Translations under genes and position numbers: made by a program | Part shown: positions 12,501 through 24,639 of the stretch, piece after piece | How positions within the stretch are numbered: position 1 is the stretch's first letter | How the letters are laid out: each line of letters opens with the position of its first letter | Source: Gymnogyps californianus | Taxonomy: Eukaryota; Chordata; Aves; Accipitriformes; Cathartidae | NCBI RefSeq assembly: GCF_018139145.2 | Contig: NC_059500.1 | Span: forward strand, 51,578,663 to 51,642,662 | Reading direction: 5' to 3' | DNA length: 64,000 bases | The notes under the pieces: generated by a model | Database searches by the model: none | Seen by the model: only the letters and a program-made list of their open reading frames with translations | Told to the model about the DNA's origin: nothing

Positions 12501-12832
12501 TCATAGAATCATAGAGTCATAGAATGGTTTGAGTTGGAAGGGACCTTTAAAGATCATCTAGTCCACCCCCTCCTGCAGCGGGCAGGGACATCTTTCACCA
12601 GATCAGGTTGCCTAAATCCCTGTCCAACCTGACCTGGAACACTTCCAGTGATGGGGCATCCACAGCTTCTCTGGGCAACCTGTTCTAGTGTCTCACCACC
12701 CTCATCGTATATAATTTCTTCCTTATGTCCAATCTAAACACACCCTCTGTCAGTATAAAACCCTTGCCCCTTGTCCTGTCACTACAGGCCCTGGTAAAAA
12801 GTCTCCCTCCGTCTTTCTTATAAGCCCCTTTA
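12501..12832 (-). mobile_element. CR1 LINE 3' fragment
   Basis: Antisense CR1 3' end. TCATAGAATCATAGAGTCAT is the terminal repeat, followed by GAGTTGGAAGGGACCTTTAA, AGATCATCTAGTCCA and GGGACATCTTTCACCAG, and ending with CTTATAAGCCCCTTTA. It is strongly 5' truncated, at about 330 bp, and fairly well preserved. TATATT flanks both ends (12494-12499 and 12833-12838) and may be a short target duplication, but the surroundings are AT-rich, so this could be chance. Confidence 0.92.
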
Positions 12833-15100
12833 TATATTCATATATTTGTAGCTAAATAAATCATTCTTTATTATACTACAAAAATCAAATAAAGATACAA
12901 AAATATTCTTGATGGCCTCTACAAACACCAGATAGTAGTTAATACTACTTGTGTAGCCTCTCCAAAAGTATATATGATGGCACCCAACCAGGCAACCATT
13001 TTTTCTGTAACATCAGAAGCTTTACTTCAGAGCAATCATTTTTTCTTGAAGTCTGAGAGTAATTCAGCCCTTATTTACTCAACTCTCAGTTCTTTAAGGC
13101 GTGAATTGACAGCTGTGGTGAGGGACACTGAGCTGTGTAGGATCTGTGTTTGTGAGCACCTGTTTGTGTGTTTGTTTGTGTGTGTGCACTGTAGTGCTTG
13201 TGTCAGAACTGGATCCTTAGGGTTTATTAGCTATTTGAGGTTTTAATCACAGACATATTTACTTGCAAACGAGTAATCACTTTGTCAAAATCAATTAAAA
13301 TAAAAAGGTGAATGATATCAAACCCAGATGAGAGAAAACATGACAGAAATGCTTTTATCCTTCTTTTTTTCCCCTGGATTACAGTGCCCTCCCATGAAAA
13401 AATAATAAGCCTTCTTACTTCACTAGTCATGTAACTGTGCTTTTTCAGAACTTAGAGCTAATCCTTCCTGCATTTTTTTTAACAGTAAATTGGAGATGAA
13501 TAATCTGAAGTACATCGTTTTTTGCTGGTGGTTGTAACAGCAAGCCATGCTGCTTTCATTATGATCTCCAGTGGTCTCTGAGCAACATTAGGTTCTGAAA
13601 ACCAGGGCAAGGCAAAATTTTCATGTCTACAGCTTTAGCTTTGCATGCATGGATTTCAGCGTGGGAGGATTTTCCAGGTCTGCAGGCGGTACGGCGTAGA
13701 AATGTGGAAACTGGCGACATCTGAAAGTGGGCAAACAGCTTTGACACATATTTATGAAGATGCTTCCCCAAACACATTTAGCACTTTCAAAATCAGAGCT
13801 AGCTGGTTCACTTTAACTGTATTGAGTTTTCCAGAAGCTTTTTGACCACACAGCTTTTAATCCCATACAACTGAAAACAAAGCAATAAACACCAAGAACA
13901 TGGGCAGGAATCCCGCAGAGTTCCTAGAAACAGATAAAATACAAATAAAGTGTTGCAGCTAAAGATCAGATATCTGAAATGTGTAATGTCAGCCAAGCCT
14001 CACCACCTTGCTACCCAAGCAAATCTCTGAATCAGGAACATTGACTTTTTGTAACCTGAATCTTCTCTTCATAATTTCAATCTTGTAGAATTCTAGGCAG
14101 TAGAATTGTCTACACAAGTCTGTATACCACCCCAGAAAAAAGTGTACTGTGCTACCCAAGGCTTATTCAAATGTACCAAAAATATAAAGATGACTTTTCC
14201 CCTTTGGGTTTTTTTGTTGTTTGGTTGTTTGGTTATTGGTTGGGTTTTTTTTTCCTCCTTAATCTTATGTTTAGCATCAATTCAGTAATATTTCATTAAC
14301 AGTTTGGCATTTCTGATGTCTGATAAGAGTAAGTTAAAATTCTGCTTCATGGTTAGTTTCATGGAATCCAGGCTACTTTATTTTCCTAAATCCCCCTATG
14401 CTTGTTTTGAAACTTACTTAGATATTCTGGATATTTCATCTGGCTTTATGCTGTACTATTTGCTTTAATAGGAAAAAGAAGTAATTATGGAAAACATTTG
14501 TTGAAAGAGCTTTAAACAACCAAGCAGTCATTTCTCCTTTCCTTTCACATCACTCACTGCTTTTATTTTTGTCATTTATTTCACTCTAAGAAAACATTTT
14601 TAATACTGGTATAACTTTTTTTTTCTTCTATTTTAATAGAATAGATCATATATTGGACTATTGCTTAGCTATTTTTTCTGCATCAAAAAAGAAGTGAAAC
14701 ACATATTTCCATGTTTTATGCACTTTATCTTACTTTTTCTGTATTTGTAATGGTAAACTTTTCCATACTGGAAAAATCAGACGTTGCACAATGTTATCTT
14801 TAACAGTACCAAAGAAGATCAAATTAAGCTCACAAAGCAGTTATACATTAATTGCAGCAATGCAGTGAAGCTCAGCTGGGTAGCCTGAATTATGAAGTAT
14901 GTATGTAGCAAGGCAACACACTTGCCACAGTTCCAATAACTGAGGTCATGGACACGCTTTCAAATAATCTTTTAATGTGCAGCTATTATTAAAAAAGCCT
15001 AGTTATTAACTAATGGAGCTTGGAAAGTAGCTGGCCTGTATTGCTTGCTGATTCTTAGTATCTCTCTGTCTATTTAATCTATATTGATTGTAATGTAAAA
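12833..15100. other. Single-copy stretch, no gene seen
   Basis: No gene recognised. It contains a TG-rich low-complexity tract (13146-13187) and a G/T-rich tract (about 14209-14255). Open frames of 60 to 90 codons are unremarkable. Confidence 0.55.
13146..13187. repeat. TG/TTTG-rich low-complexity tract
   Basis: Imperfect alternation of TGTG and TTTG units on the plus strand, ending at GTGTGTGC. Confidence 0.8.
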
Positions 15101-15185
15101 TCATAGAATAGAATCATAGAATCATTTAGGTTGGAAAAGACTCTTAAGATCATCAAGTCCAACTGTAAAACTAACACTACGAAGT
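15101..15185 (-). mobile_element. CR1 LINE, very short 3' fragment
   Basis: Antisense CR1 terminal repeat (TCATAGAATAGAATCATAGA) followed by TTTAGGTTGGAAAAGACTC and AAGATCATCAAGTCCAAC. About 85 bp remain. The wording is closest to the 3' end of the CR1 at 17658-18627, which reads the same on the other strand. Confidence 0.85.
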
Positions 15186-15189
15186 CCAA

Positions 15190-17655
15190 AAAAAGTCTAA
15201 AAGTCAAAAAAAAGCGACAGTGAATTCTGGTGTTCTTAAACTAGCTGTTACTTTGCCCAGAGACTTCACTAGATAGATAGTGTTAAGTCAAGAAGAACTA
15301 TGCATGAGCCATCAGACAATATGAATTGTGAGCATCTGAGGACAAAATCAGAAAGGTCAAACTTCGGCTAACTTCACAGACTTCTATTTTGCATCAGTCA
15401 GAGGGAAAAAAATCTGCGCAAGTGCTAGGTAGTCGTAATTGTCACAGATGGAAGGTGTTGGAGCTTAAAGATAACAAGCACAGCAGGGTCTGGATTACAG
15501 AGCATTTTGTATCAGCATCCTCTTTCCTTTGTCCATGGGTTTGTGTCTCAAGCTCTGACACAGCAACCCCTGCCTTGCTCTGACCTTCTCATGGAGAGAA
15601 GGTTCTGGGGGGTGTCAGTAGCCTTCCCCTGGCAACACACCTCCCAAAGAGCCCTGCCTCTCTCTTCCTTTGTACGTCTTCTGAATTTCAGTTCTCCAAA
15701 TGACCACCATGCTGTGACTCTGTAACTGATTTTCCTAGTGTCTCTATTCATGGTGGTGACTATGAGCAGTAAGGTCCTGATCTGCCACAAGATTTTTCTA
15801 AGGAGATTGTATCGTAATATTGCCTTTGACTTTTACTGAGTAAAAATGTATGTTAATATCTAGGTAATCAGTCTTTCTTAAAGGTATTGGATTTTAGCTG
15901 TAGCAAGTGGTCTCTAATTTTCCTATTAGAAATTACTTGTCTTCACATTAATGTTCTTTTCCTTTATGGCATTAGTCAGAATACTCCCTGTGAATTAAGA
16001 TTATCCAGAAATATATCTGGTTTGTAGTTCATGTATCATTACATTAGGATAGTAATCTGCTATTACAAATGTAAATAAATATTGACCTCTGGTGTTACAA
16101 AAAAAGAAACATATCTTTCTACTTTGCATGTCTACTCAGAAACTAGGTATCTGTTTGAGTGGGGCAAATACATATACATTTTTTTAATGTACACTCGTGT
16201 ATATATATACTCTGTGATTTATTTTCCTGATGAAACTGTTAGATACAAAATTAGTAAACAAAGACATTAAAAAAAGATTTACCTTGGGTTTTCTTTTTTT
16301 TAATAATTCTCTGCGCAGCTTCTCCAGAAAAATTAAAAATAGCTTGTAGTTATGGGTTTTTTTAGGTGAATAAATAATGCTCAGAGTATTTGTCAGGCAG
16401 CTGGGAAACTTTAATCAAAATATATTTTGAAAAGAAATATTGGAGGGTGATTTTACAGTGGTGTTCAGAATGAAATCCAATGTTGTTCCTTCATATTGCT
16501 TATCTTATCTCATATAACTGATTCAGTTTATTTCTTCTTTTTTATTGAATTATTTGGCTTGGAGCAGAACATAAAAGCATCTTCAATATTCCTTTTTTGC
16601 CTTTTTTTCTATGCAGTTTTAAAAATTAATTATTTTAATTAAAGGCAACCTGCTTATGGTTGTGAAAGTATTAATTTCCAATAATATTTGATAGCCAAGT
16701 ATGCACACTTTTCATCATAATATTTCAAATTTTCTCTTATTGCCTTCAACAATTTTAATTTTTAATGGTCTGCAATCCCCTTTAATACAGTAATGTTCTG
16801 CTAATATTTTATTCTTTCCTAAGACATCTAGAGAAAATTTCTAAGATATTGCAGGTAGTACAGAGTTAAGATGTGAAGGTACCTCCGTAGTAGTCAGTGG
16901 GGGTTCACCCCTTAATGGAAATGTTCACCAGATAGAATGAACTCTAATATCATAATACATACTTTAAAGTACTCAGACAAACGTGTTGTGGCTGTTTAGA
17001 TTTAATCAGTTGAGTCTAGGGCAGAAAGTGGAGTGCTGATTAATTAGCAGTGATTCAGGGAGCATAGGAAGAAATCAGGTTTTTTTGAGAGGGAGTCTCA
17101 CATGGATCATAGGGACAGCAAGTCTGCTTCTGTTCCGGCATTTACCAGGAGAGAAAGAAGGGGAAGGAGAGAAGAGAGCAAGCCTCAGACTGTCTTACTC
17201 TCCTGAGCAATTCCTGCTCTTCTCTACTTCCTGAGATCCTTCAGAGCACCAAACAACCTTTCCTCTCGATATGATCAATTTGATTTACTGGATGGCCCTG
17301 GCAGGTGTTTTGGGGGAGAGCTACATGTGTCCTCCAGAGAGAAGACACTGAAACTGCCCATATGCCAACAGCAGTTGTGCAGGCTAGAGGAAAGAACTGG
17401 AGCACTGAGGTCAGTATGAAGTTCATTCTTGCACATCCACACACAGGTGTGCTCTGCTTTACCAGTCTTCTTGAAATGGAGCCTACTTCCTGAAATGCTC
17501 CTAACCAAAATGAGGAAATCCAAAATAACAGGCAACATTCAGTTGTCAGAGAAAGGATATAAATTTCAGTTTCTGAACCTCCTTTTTCATGTGCTGTATT
17601 TCCCAAGCAAATAGTAAGGTTTTTTTCTCCTTTTCCCTTGGGAGGAAACAAAATT
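15190..17655. other. AT-rich single-copy stretch, no gene seen
   Basis: No gene or large repeat recognised. The part near 16600-16800 is very AT-rich, with several TTAATTA-type motifs. The open frame at 17241-17651 (136 codons, minus) spans ordinary sequence and matches nothing known to me. Confidence 0.5.
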
Positions 17656-17657
17656 TT

Positions 17658-18529
17658 CCCCAGGGCTCAGTATTGGGGCCAGTTCTGTTTAATCTCTTTA
17701 TCAATGATCTGGATGAGGGGATCGAGTGCACCCTCAGTAAGTTTGCAGACGACACCAAGTTGGGCAGGAGTGTTGATCTGCTTGAGGGTAGGAAGGCTCT
17801 GCAGAGGGAACTGGACAGGCTGGATGGGTGGGCCGAAGCCAATTGTATGAGGTTCAACAAGGCTAAGTGCCAGGTCCTGCACTTGGGTCAAAACAACCCC
17901 ATGCAATGCTACAGGCGTGGGGGAGAGTGGCTGGAAAGCTGCCCAGCAGAAAAGGACCTGGGGGTGTTGGTCAACAGCTGCTGAACATGAGCCGGCAGTG
18001 TGCCCAGGTGGCCAAGAAGGCCAATAGCATCCTGGCTTGTATCAGAAAGAATGTGGCCAGAAGGACTAGGGAACTGATCGTCCCTTTGTTCTCAGCACTG
18101 GTGAGGCCGCACCTTCAATACTGTGTTCAGGTTTGAGTCCCTCACTACAAGAAAGACCTTGAGGTGCTGGAGCACGTCCAGAAAAGAGCAACAAAGCTGG
18201 TGAAGGGTCTAGAGAGCAAGTCTTATGAGGAGTGGCTGAGGGAACTGGGGTTGTTTAGCCTGGAGAAAAGGACGCTGAGGGGAGACCTTATCGCTCTCTA
18301 CAACTACCTGAAAGGAGGTGGTAGCGAGGTGGGTGTCTGTCCCTTTTCCCAAGTGACAAGCAATAGGATGAGAGGAAACGGCCTCAAGTTGTGCCAGGGG
18401 AAGTTTAGATTGGATACGAGGAAAAATTTCTTCACCAAAAGGGTTATCAAGCATTGGAACAGGCTGCCCAGGGAAGTGGTTGAGTCACCATCCCTGGAGG
18501 CCTATAAAAGACGTAGATGTGGCGCTTAG
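17658..18529 (+). pseudogene. CR1 ORF2 reverse transcriptase C-terminal fragment, broken
   Basis: Remnant of the CR1 endonuclease/reverse transcriptase protein, which copies CR1 RNA at a nicked target. The first piece, read in the frame of 17589-17984, shows motif B ([11 protein letters not shown]) and the catalytic FADD box (17742-17753) followed by TKLG. The reading frame then shifts near 17960-17980, with the next piece ([19 protein letters not shown]) in another frame. A stop follows YCVQV at about 18136. The next piece, 18164-18529, carries [16 protein letters not shown] and ends [20 protein letters not shown]. The endonuclease and the N-terminal half of the reverse transcriptase are missing, so this copy cannot move by itself. 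Strong match to the family; the exact position of the shift is not resolved. Confidence 0.9.
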
Positions 18530-18627
18530 GGACATGGTTTAGTGGTGGACTTGGCAGTGTTAGGTTTCCGGTTGGACTCGATCTTAAGGGTCTTTTCCAA
18601 CCTAAATGATTCTATGATGCTATGATT
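17658..18627 (+). mobile_element. CR1 LINE, 3' part including the end of the reverse transcriptase
   Basis: About 970 bp of sense CR1. It begins in the reverse transcriptase region, runs through the C-terminal part of ORF2 and the 3' untranslated region, and ends with GATTCTATGATGCTATGATT, the CR1 tail. The 5' end is truncated near CCCAGGGCTCAG. Confidence 0.93.
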
Positions 18628-18629
18628 AT

Positions 18630-21600
18630 AAAATTTATTTTTGTTCTGTGAAAGTTTGATTGTAGGTGTTTTAAAATAACTGTCACTGTAAAAGAGAAGC
18701 TTAAACCATTCCTTGATTTGGTTTTAACTCTCTTTGTGGAATCTATTTCTAAATATGTAAGGAGAGTTTATGATCTCTCCTTATATCGAACAGATTATGT
18801 AAATGTATTGAAAGCAAGTTGGAAGCATAAATCACAGATGTCGGTTTGATGGAAAGTTTGTAACCAGAAAAATCTACAGCTCCCAAATCCCAATGTGTTA
18901 ATTATAAGGCGGCATCTGGTATACAAATTTATGCCGAGCTAAGAAATGTTCAGACTAAAATAGAGTATGCCTAAGTGGGCTTAGTGTCTAAAACCTACAG
19001 TCATCATAGGGAAACTTAAAATCATGTGACTGTGAAGTGTCTGTGATCTAAAATGTCTGCATCTAGAAAAGTGATGTAAGCTGAAAGGGAAGGTGGGTAA
19101 AGACAGTTGGGAAAGGCTAAATGAGCTAGTCGTGTGCACCTGGAGCAAGTTTTGTTTCCCCGTTATATAATGTATTCACGTGTAGGCTGGACATAAAAAT
19201 TCAGAAATTCATCAACTTGATAGCATATAATTTATATGACCTTTAATCCTAACAAAGTACACGTTTTTCACTGTTTTTGTGTTAAAAGGATAAACGGTGG
19301 CGCCAGTCACTTCTGTTGGATGCTATGTGGTTATAGAAGACTATGTTACGCTGTAACACATTTTATAAGCAATGTGGTAGTATTTGAAAATGGGGTAATT
19401 CAAACAGAGCTGTCTAAGTAATTGCCCTGTCAAACTTTAAGGAGGGATACTGTGCATTAAAAAAAATAGTTTAGTTAAATCTTGGGCACTTACAGTTTTA
19501 AAACTGAAAGACCCTCAAGAGCAATTCAATGTCCAGTTCTGTTTTAGGTTGCCTGTAGAGTCAATGAGGACTCCCATGATACAACGAACTCCCCTTTTTT
19601 TACCTGTCAGAGGAACTGTATGAATTAGTAACTAGGGAGGAAGAGATTATTGGAATTTCTCTGCCTGAGGACCAAAATGATCATTTTGCTACTTCAGACT
19701 AACTATATCATCCATATGACAGAAATCAACATAAGGAAACGGCCTGACCAAAAGCCTGGCAGATCATTCATACTGTACGTTTTCAGGCAGGGGGAGTCAT
19801 TGTATAAATTCAAGACTTCATGCTGATTAACAATCAAGGAAGAGAAATACTCCATAATTTTGTCTTCAAATGACTCTAAACTGTGTATGACATCAGATAA
19901 TATATAGTTGGAAAAACACGGTAGAATAGAATCAGAAGATCAAATCAACTTGCATTTGCGTAACCAAAAAAGTTCATTGTCATATTACAGCTTTCTGATC
20001 ACCAAGGTTGTAATCCAATATTTGAACACATCCCTGCGTAGAAACCACCAGAAAGCTACATAATCTGGAAATATTTAGTGACACTGAGCTAGCAATCTTT
20101 CAAAGAAATAGTTGGCAGTCTGTTTGGCTCCACCTGGGAAACTGTAGTAACTCAGTTATAGGGAAGGGGTCAAGTTTCTGTCCTGAGTACTGCCTTAGAT
20201 TCAAAGCCTCTCTGCTGTCTGCATTCATGCACATCCTCTGTCTGTTTGGAAGCACGGCTGGTTTGCAGAGGATTATGGAAAAACTGTCAGTTCAGTCTCA
20301 AACTAGAAGTATTCAGCATTCCTGAGGGATTGAGAATAGATATGTAAAGGAGAGAGTGGAGAGCAGTGCATACTATAGCAATAAAACCAAACACAAATAT
20401 TGCAGATGACATCCTGCAGGCACTAGAGGAAGAGGATTATATTGTTGCGGGGATGAAGACTGCCTGCTGTGCTGATTCAAAGAATACAGGCACTGAACTA
20501 GTAATGTGAGAGACCTCATCCGAGTGGCTGTGGCACAAAACACTAAAAAACTTAAATGACAGTTTGGGAAATTTCTTAAGGCTACATAGTGAAGATCATC
20601 TGGATGTTTTCTGAAGAGACCGTCTTCTCCAGGAGATTACGTTACAAAAGTTTCAGAATGCTTTCATGACACAGATGTGAGTCAAGTTTCCTGAAAGAAT
20701 ATGAACCCAGAATTGTGGTTTTCATGGAAAACTTGTTCCACCTTTATAGACTCAGTTTATGTTGAGTTTGGAGTGGACCATGTATCTATAATGCTAATGT
20801 CTCTAGCGAATACCAAAATAGCCATTAGTTAGAAAAGTATAGAAATAGATTGTCTTGAATAGTAATAACATTTTGCACTGATATTAATGACAACTTTGAT
20901 TCATAGGTCTCAGAGTAAATTTTAGAAGTATTATTGTTCTCGTGGTTTCGTTTTGGTTTTGTTTTTTCTCCCTAGAGACAGCAGTTTATAGATTATTTAA
21001 TTTTGCTTAGGAATTTTAAGTTAGTGGTAGATCCAAATGTAAAACCAGATGGATATGCTGCCAGTCCTTTTCTTAAATGCTTGGTTCTGCTTACAGATGT
21101 GGAGCTGTTAGCTATTAATCCAAGAGAAGCAAGTAACCGGAGAGGGCATTTCCAGTCACTGTGTATATGCTTTGTAGAAAATGAATTGTAGGCAAGATCT
21201 TTAGCTGAAAATTAAATTTTCAAAATAAAAAATAAATGCAGTTTATTTCCACTTGACAGCTGGTTTGCTTTTCTTTGCCTGTGGTGATTTTATCAGGTTT
21301 TATGAGAATGTTACGCTATTCAGCAAACAGTAAGTGTTGTCCCTTTCCAGAACAGTGCTTGCTACATATGGCACCTTTGAGAGGCCAAACTGCAACATAA
21401 GAAAGTACACAGAAGAAGTACAAAGGAGGGACTAATGGTTGTGAGTTTGCCATAAAGAAAGACAGCACATCAACAGACTTAAATAGCGGGTGGTTATGGT
21501 ACATGCTGACCAACACAGTGCGTTCCTGATTGTTAATTTAAGCAGGAAGATGGATACATGGATTTAGATTTATACAGGCAGAGTTGGATTTTATTGTTTA

Positions 21601-23640
21601 AACATAAGTAAACAGGTTGTTCTAGAGGACCTAAGAATGTGCTGCCACACCAGAAAGACATGGGTCTCCCACAGGTCTATGTCATAGGTCTGAGACCAGT
21701 ATAGGTCTCTGATGATCTGTAGCATGCAGTATGGCAGTACATAACTGTGTCCAGTCCCACCCACAGATTCAGTTGGTTGATGGTTAGAGCTTCCATTAAT
21801 ACAAGACATTCTTAGTTATTGAAGCTACTTATGGTAAATGTGTTTTTCTCTGTATTTTTCTCTAGTGTAATTGAGGTAATTTGTAAATGCTGGTTAATAG
21901 AAAATGGTGCAAAGATTATAGTGCGCTAAAAACAAGCAAGTCTATCTTTAGACAATACTGTTAGGATTGAAAGATTAAGCAGGCAATTCAGAAAATTAAA
22001 AAAAAACCCAAACAAAACAAGAGACTCCCTGCAATATTTTAATTTGGTCTTCTTGTTTGTGTGCACTATGTCATTTAATTGTCTAATTATATGCTGTGTT
22101 TTTTTCTGTAAGATCCTGCCTCATTTGTTTCATGGAATTGGCAATACTTGCTTAATGAGCAGTTGTTTGGTATGTTTTTCATTTGTTATTCAAAGAATGC
22201 ACCCCCTGCTGTATTTTCTGCATGCTTGTTAAACCCTATTCTGAAGACAGAATTATTAGTTTTTTCTTTGACTGCACAGTAGATGGTCATTGTGGTTGTG
22301 CTTGTGTTCTTTGCAAGTAGAACCTGGAAATCTTTTTTAGTGAGGTAGCTTTTTTTCATCATAAAATACAGAGTTGTTGAATCCAAAGGCATTTGCCAGA
22401 GTGTAACAGAGCTGGTGAAAGGTTTCACTGAGAAAGATAAGAGCACTGACACAGAGCTACAGCAGTGCCATATAGCAGAAGTGGAGCTACCCAACTAGTT
22501 ATCTGAGAAGTGTCCTATATGCATTCACTCAGATAATACTAATATGTAGCACATTTGTTCATTCTTCTAAATATTAAAAACACTAAACAAAAAGGAAGAA
22601 GAAAAGTAGAAGTGTCGTAAAAGAAATGAAGAAAAGTGTCAATGACCAAATTAAGTAATTGCTTTTCCTCAGTTGGGAAAGACTGTTGTAATGGGTAACA
22701 GGAACATTGTTTTTGGAGTGTTTTCTGAAAAATAAGAGCAGTTACATAATGAGATTTTTTTCTTTTTCCTCTTTTGAAAAAGAAAACTTTTTTGTAACCT
22801 TACTGGGAGTTCTAGTCTTTTACAAACAGCTTTAAGAGTTTCAAATTTCCACCTTTCCTATTGTTTTTTGAATCATTACTGTTTTTTCAACTATGGTCCT
22901 GCTGTTCATCTTGGAAGATAGTGCATACTGCTTGATTGGGTAGTTCTGTCCCTGAAGTAGCCATTCATCCCTCAGTTATAACAACTACATGAAACAGACA
23001 TAAACTCAAGTTCCGCAGAACGTTGCAGATAAGACGGAATTGCTTCACTAACAAAACTTAAAGAAAGGTGATTTTGTTGTTGTTTTGTGCTAGTAATTGT
23101 GTTCTTGGAAATTAAAAATATCCTGGAAGATACTTGTTTCCTGGACATAGAAAAAGAACATCATTCACATTTCATATCTAATCAAGCAAATAAAAGCCCT
23201 CAGACCCAGCCTTTTGTTTCTTTACTCTCTTACACTTCCTTCATTTCATTAGTAGTTCCCATAATAATTTCATTTAGCCTGTTTTGTTTTCCCTTAGTGT
23301 CCTACTCCTTTTCCACTGAGGGCTGTGAGGTTTTGATATGATCAGGCTGGCACCTGACTTCCAGTAAAATCAGTGAAGACAGTATCCGGTATTGTTATCT
23401 GGGAAAGACCATAAGGAAAATCCAGGCTTTTACTGGCACTTCTTAAGAATATCCCCTGACCTCTTCACTATCTGCAGCTCAGTTTCCTCACCTAATGGGT
23501 CACTTTATATGAAGCCTTCTTTTTCTAGACAGAGAACGTTTTCCCTCTTAATTTTCAGTGTTACATGTAACTTTTAATCTGCAGAATATCCCTCCCTTCT
23601 AGGACTTCTCAAGTCCTGTTCTACTTATTTGTTTCTTGTA
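18630..23640. other. AT-rich single-copy stretch, no gene seen
   Basis: About 5 kb in which I recognise no gene, RNA or large interspersed repeat. Open frames reach only about 100 codons (22186-22494, minus) and resemble nothing known. Confidence 0.5.
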
Positions 23641-23649
23641 CAGAAGCCA

Positions 23650-24470
23650 TTTCACTTCATTGTGTATCTTTGTCACCATTCTCTGTACCTTTCCGAGGCC
23701 AATTGCACTGTCTTTAAGATGGATGTGATGGAAATTGAACATTAGTTCAGAAGGGTGTATATCATAACTTCTGTATGTTGTGTATTTTGTTCAGTCTTCC
23801 CTCCCTAGTAATTCTTACCGTTCAGTCTGCATTCTTGATGACTACTGAGCAGTGAGCTGATATTTTCACAGAAAATTCCTGGGTAGTAGTAGTTAGTTCA
23901 TTGTTTGTACAAATATGGTTTTTTTTCCCCATGTGTGTCATTTTACGTTTATGTATGTTGAATTTCATTTCTTGGCTTTTTTTATCAGAGTCGCTTAAGG
24001 CTCTTGTGCAACTCATGTCTCAAATTTAGTACTGTGTATACTTGAATACAATCATTAAATGTCATCACTGGGCAATTCACCCCTTTTTGTGAGTCATTTG
24101 TGAAACTATTAAACAGAACAGCACCAACACAGTTATCAATGGCAACAGTTAAAAATGATCATTTATTCTTGTATTCTGTCTCCTGTTCCTTAACTGGTTG
24201 GTTATTTATGTAAGGACCTTCCATCTTTTTATGTGACATCTTACTTTCTCCAAGACTTGTTAGTTAAAGACCTTGTTGAATAATTCTCGGGCACCCAAGC
24301 AGGCTATATTGACTGGATCTCTCTCTTATCTACATGTTTATTGAGCCTTTCGGAGAAGTCTATTAAATTTGTGAGGCATGTATTTCCTTTACCAAAGCTA
24401 TCTTGTCTTTTCCTCATTTTATCGGGTATAACTTCAATAGGGTGTTCAAAACTGCCACTTTTAGTGAAAC
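23650..24470 (-). mobile_element. Ancient CR1/L3-like LINE relic
   Basis: Strongly decayed antisense CR1-type sequence from a lineage older than the other CR1 copies here. Landmarks lie in consensus order: a CATTCTCTGTACCTTTCC block near 23680, TTGAATTTCATTTCTTGGC near 23960, AACAGAACAGCACCAAC near 24115, AAAGACCTTGTTGAATAA near 24268, and ATTGACTGGATCTCT through GTGAGGCATGTATTTCC near 24308-24390. On the minus strand the last block encodes GKGNTCLTNLIDFSERLNKH, which fits the reverse transcriptase segment KGKSCLTNL of the younger CR1 at 46960-47436. Edges are approximate; the relic may extend to about 23480 and 24550. Confidence 0.7.
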
Positions 24471-24639
24471 TGGACCTGTGTCTTTTTTTCAGTCTGTTGA
24501 GAATACGTTTGTAGCTGTCATTTATGTCATCAAAATGTTGTTTTCTAGAGGGATATCTGACATGCTGTTTCATTACAGTAACTGCTTTCTAAAGGTGTTC
24601 ATTTTATACCCAGTGGTAAATTAGATTTCTGATAACAAT

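Noticed and set aside
17241..17651. 136-codon minus-strand frame next to a CR1
   Set aside because: It runs up to the edge of the plus-strand CR1, shows no known domain, and conflicts with a second frame in the same place. Treated as chance.
23475..23500. MIR/L2-like CTCAGTTTCCTCACC string
   Set aside because: A single short match without the rest of the element; too little to call.
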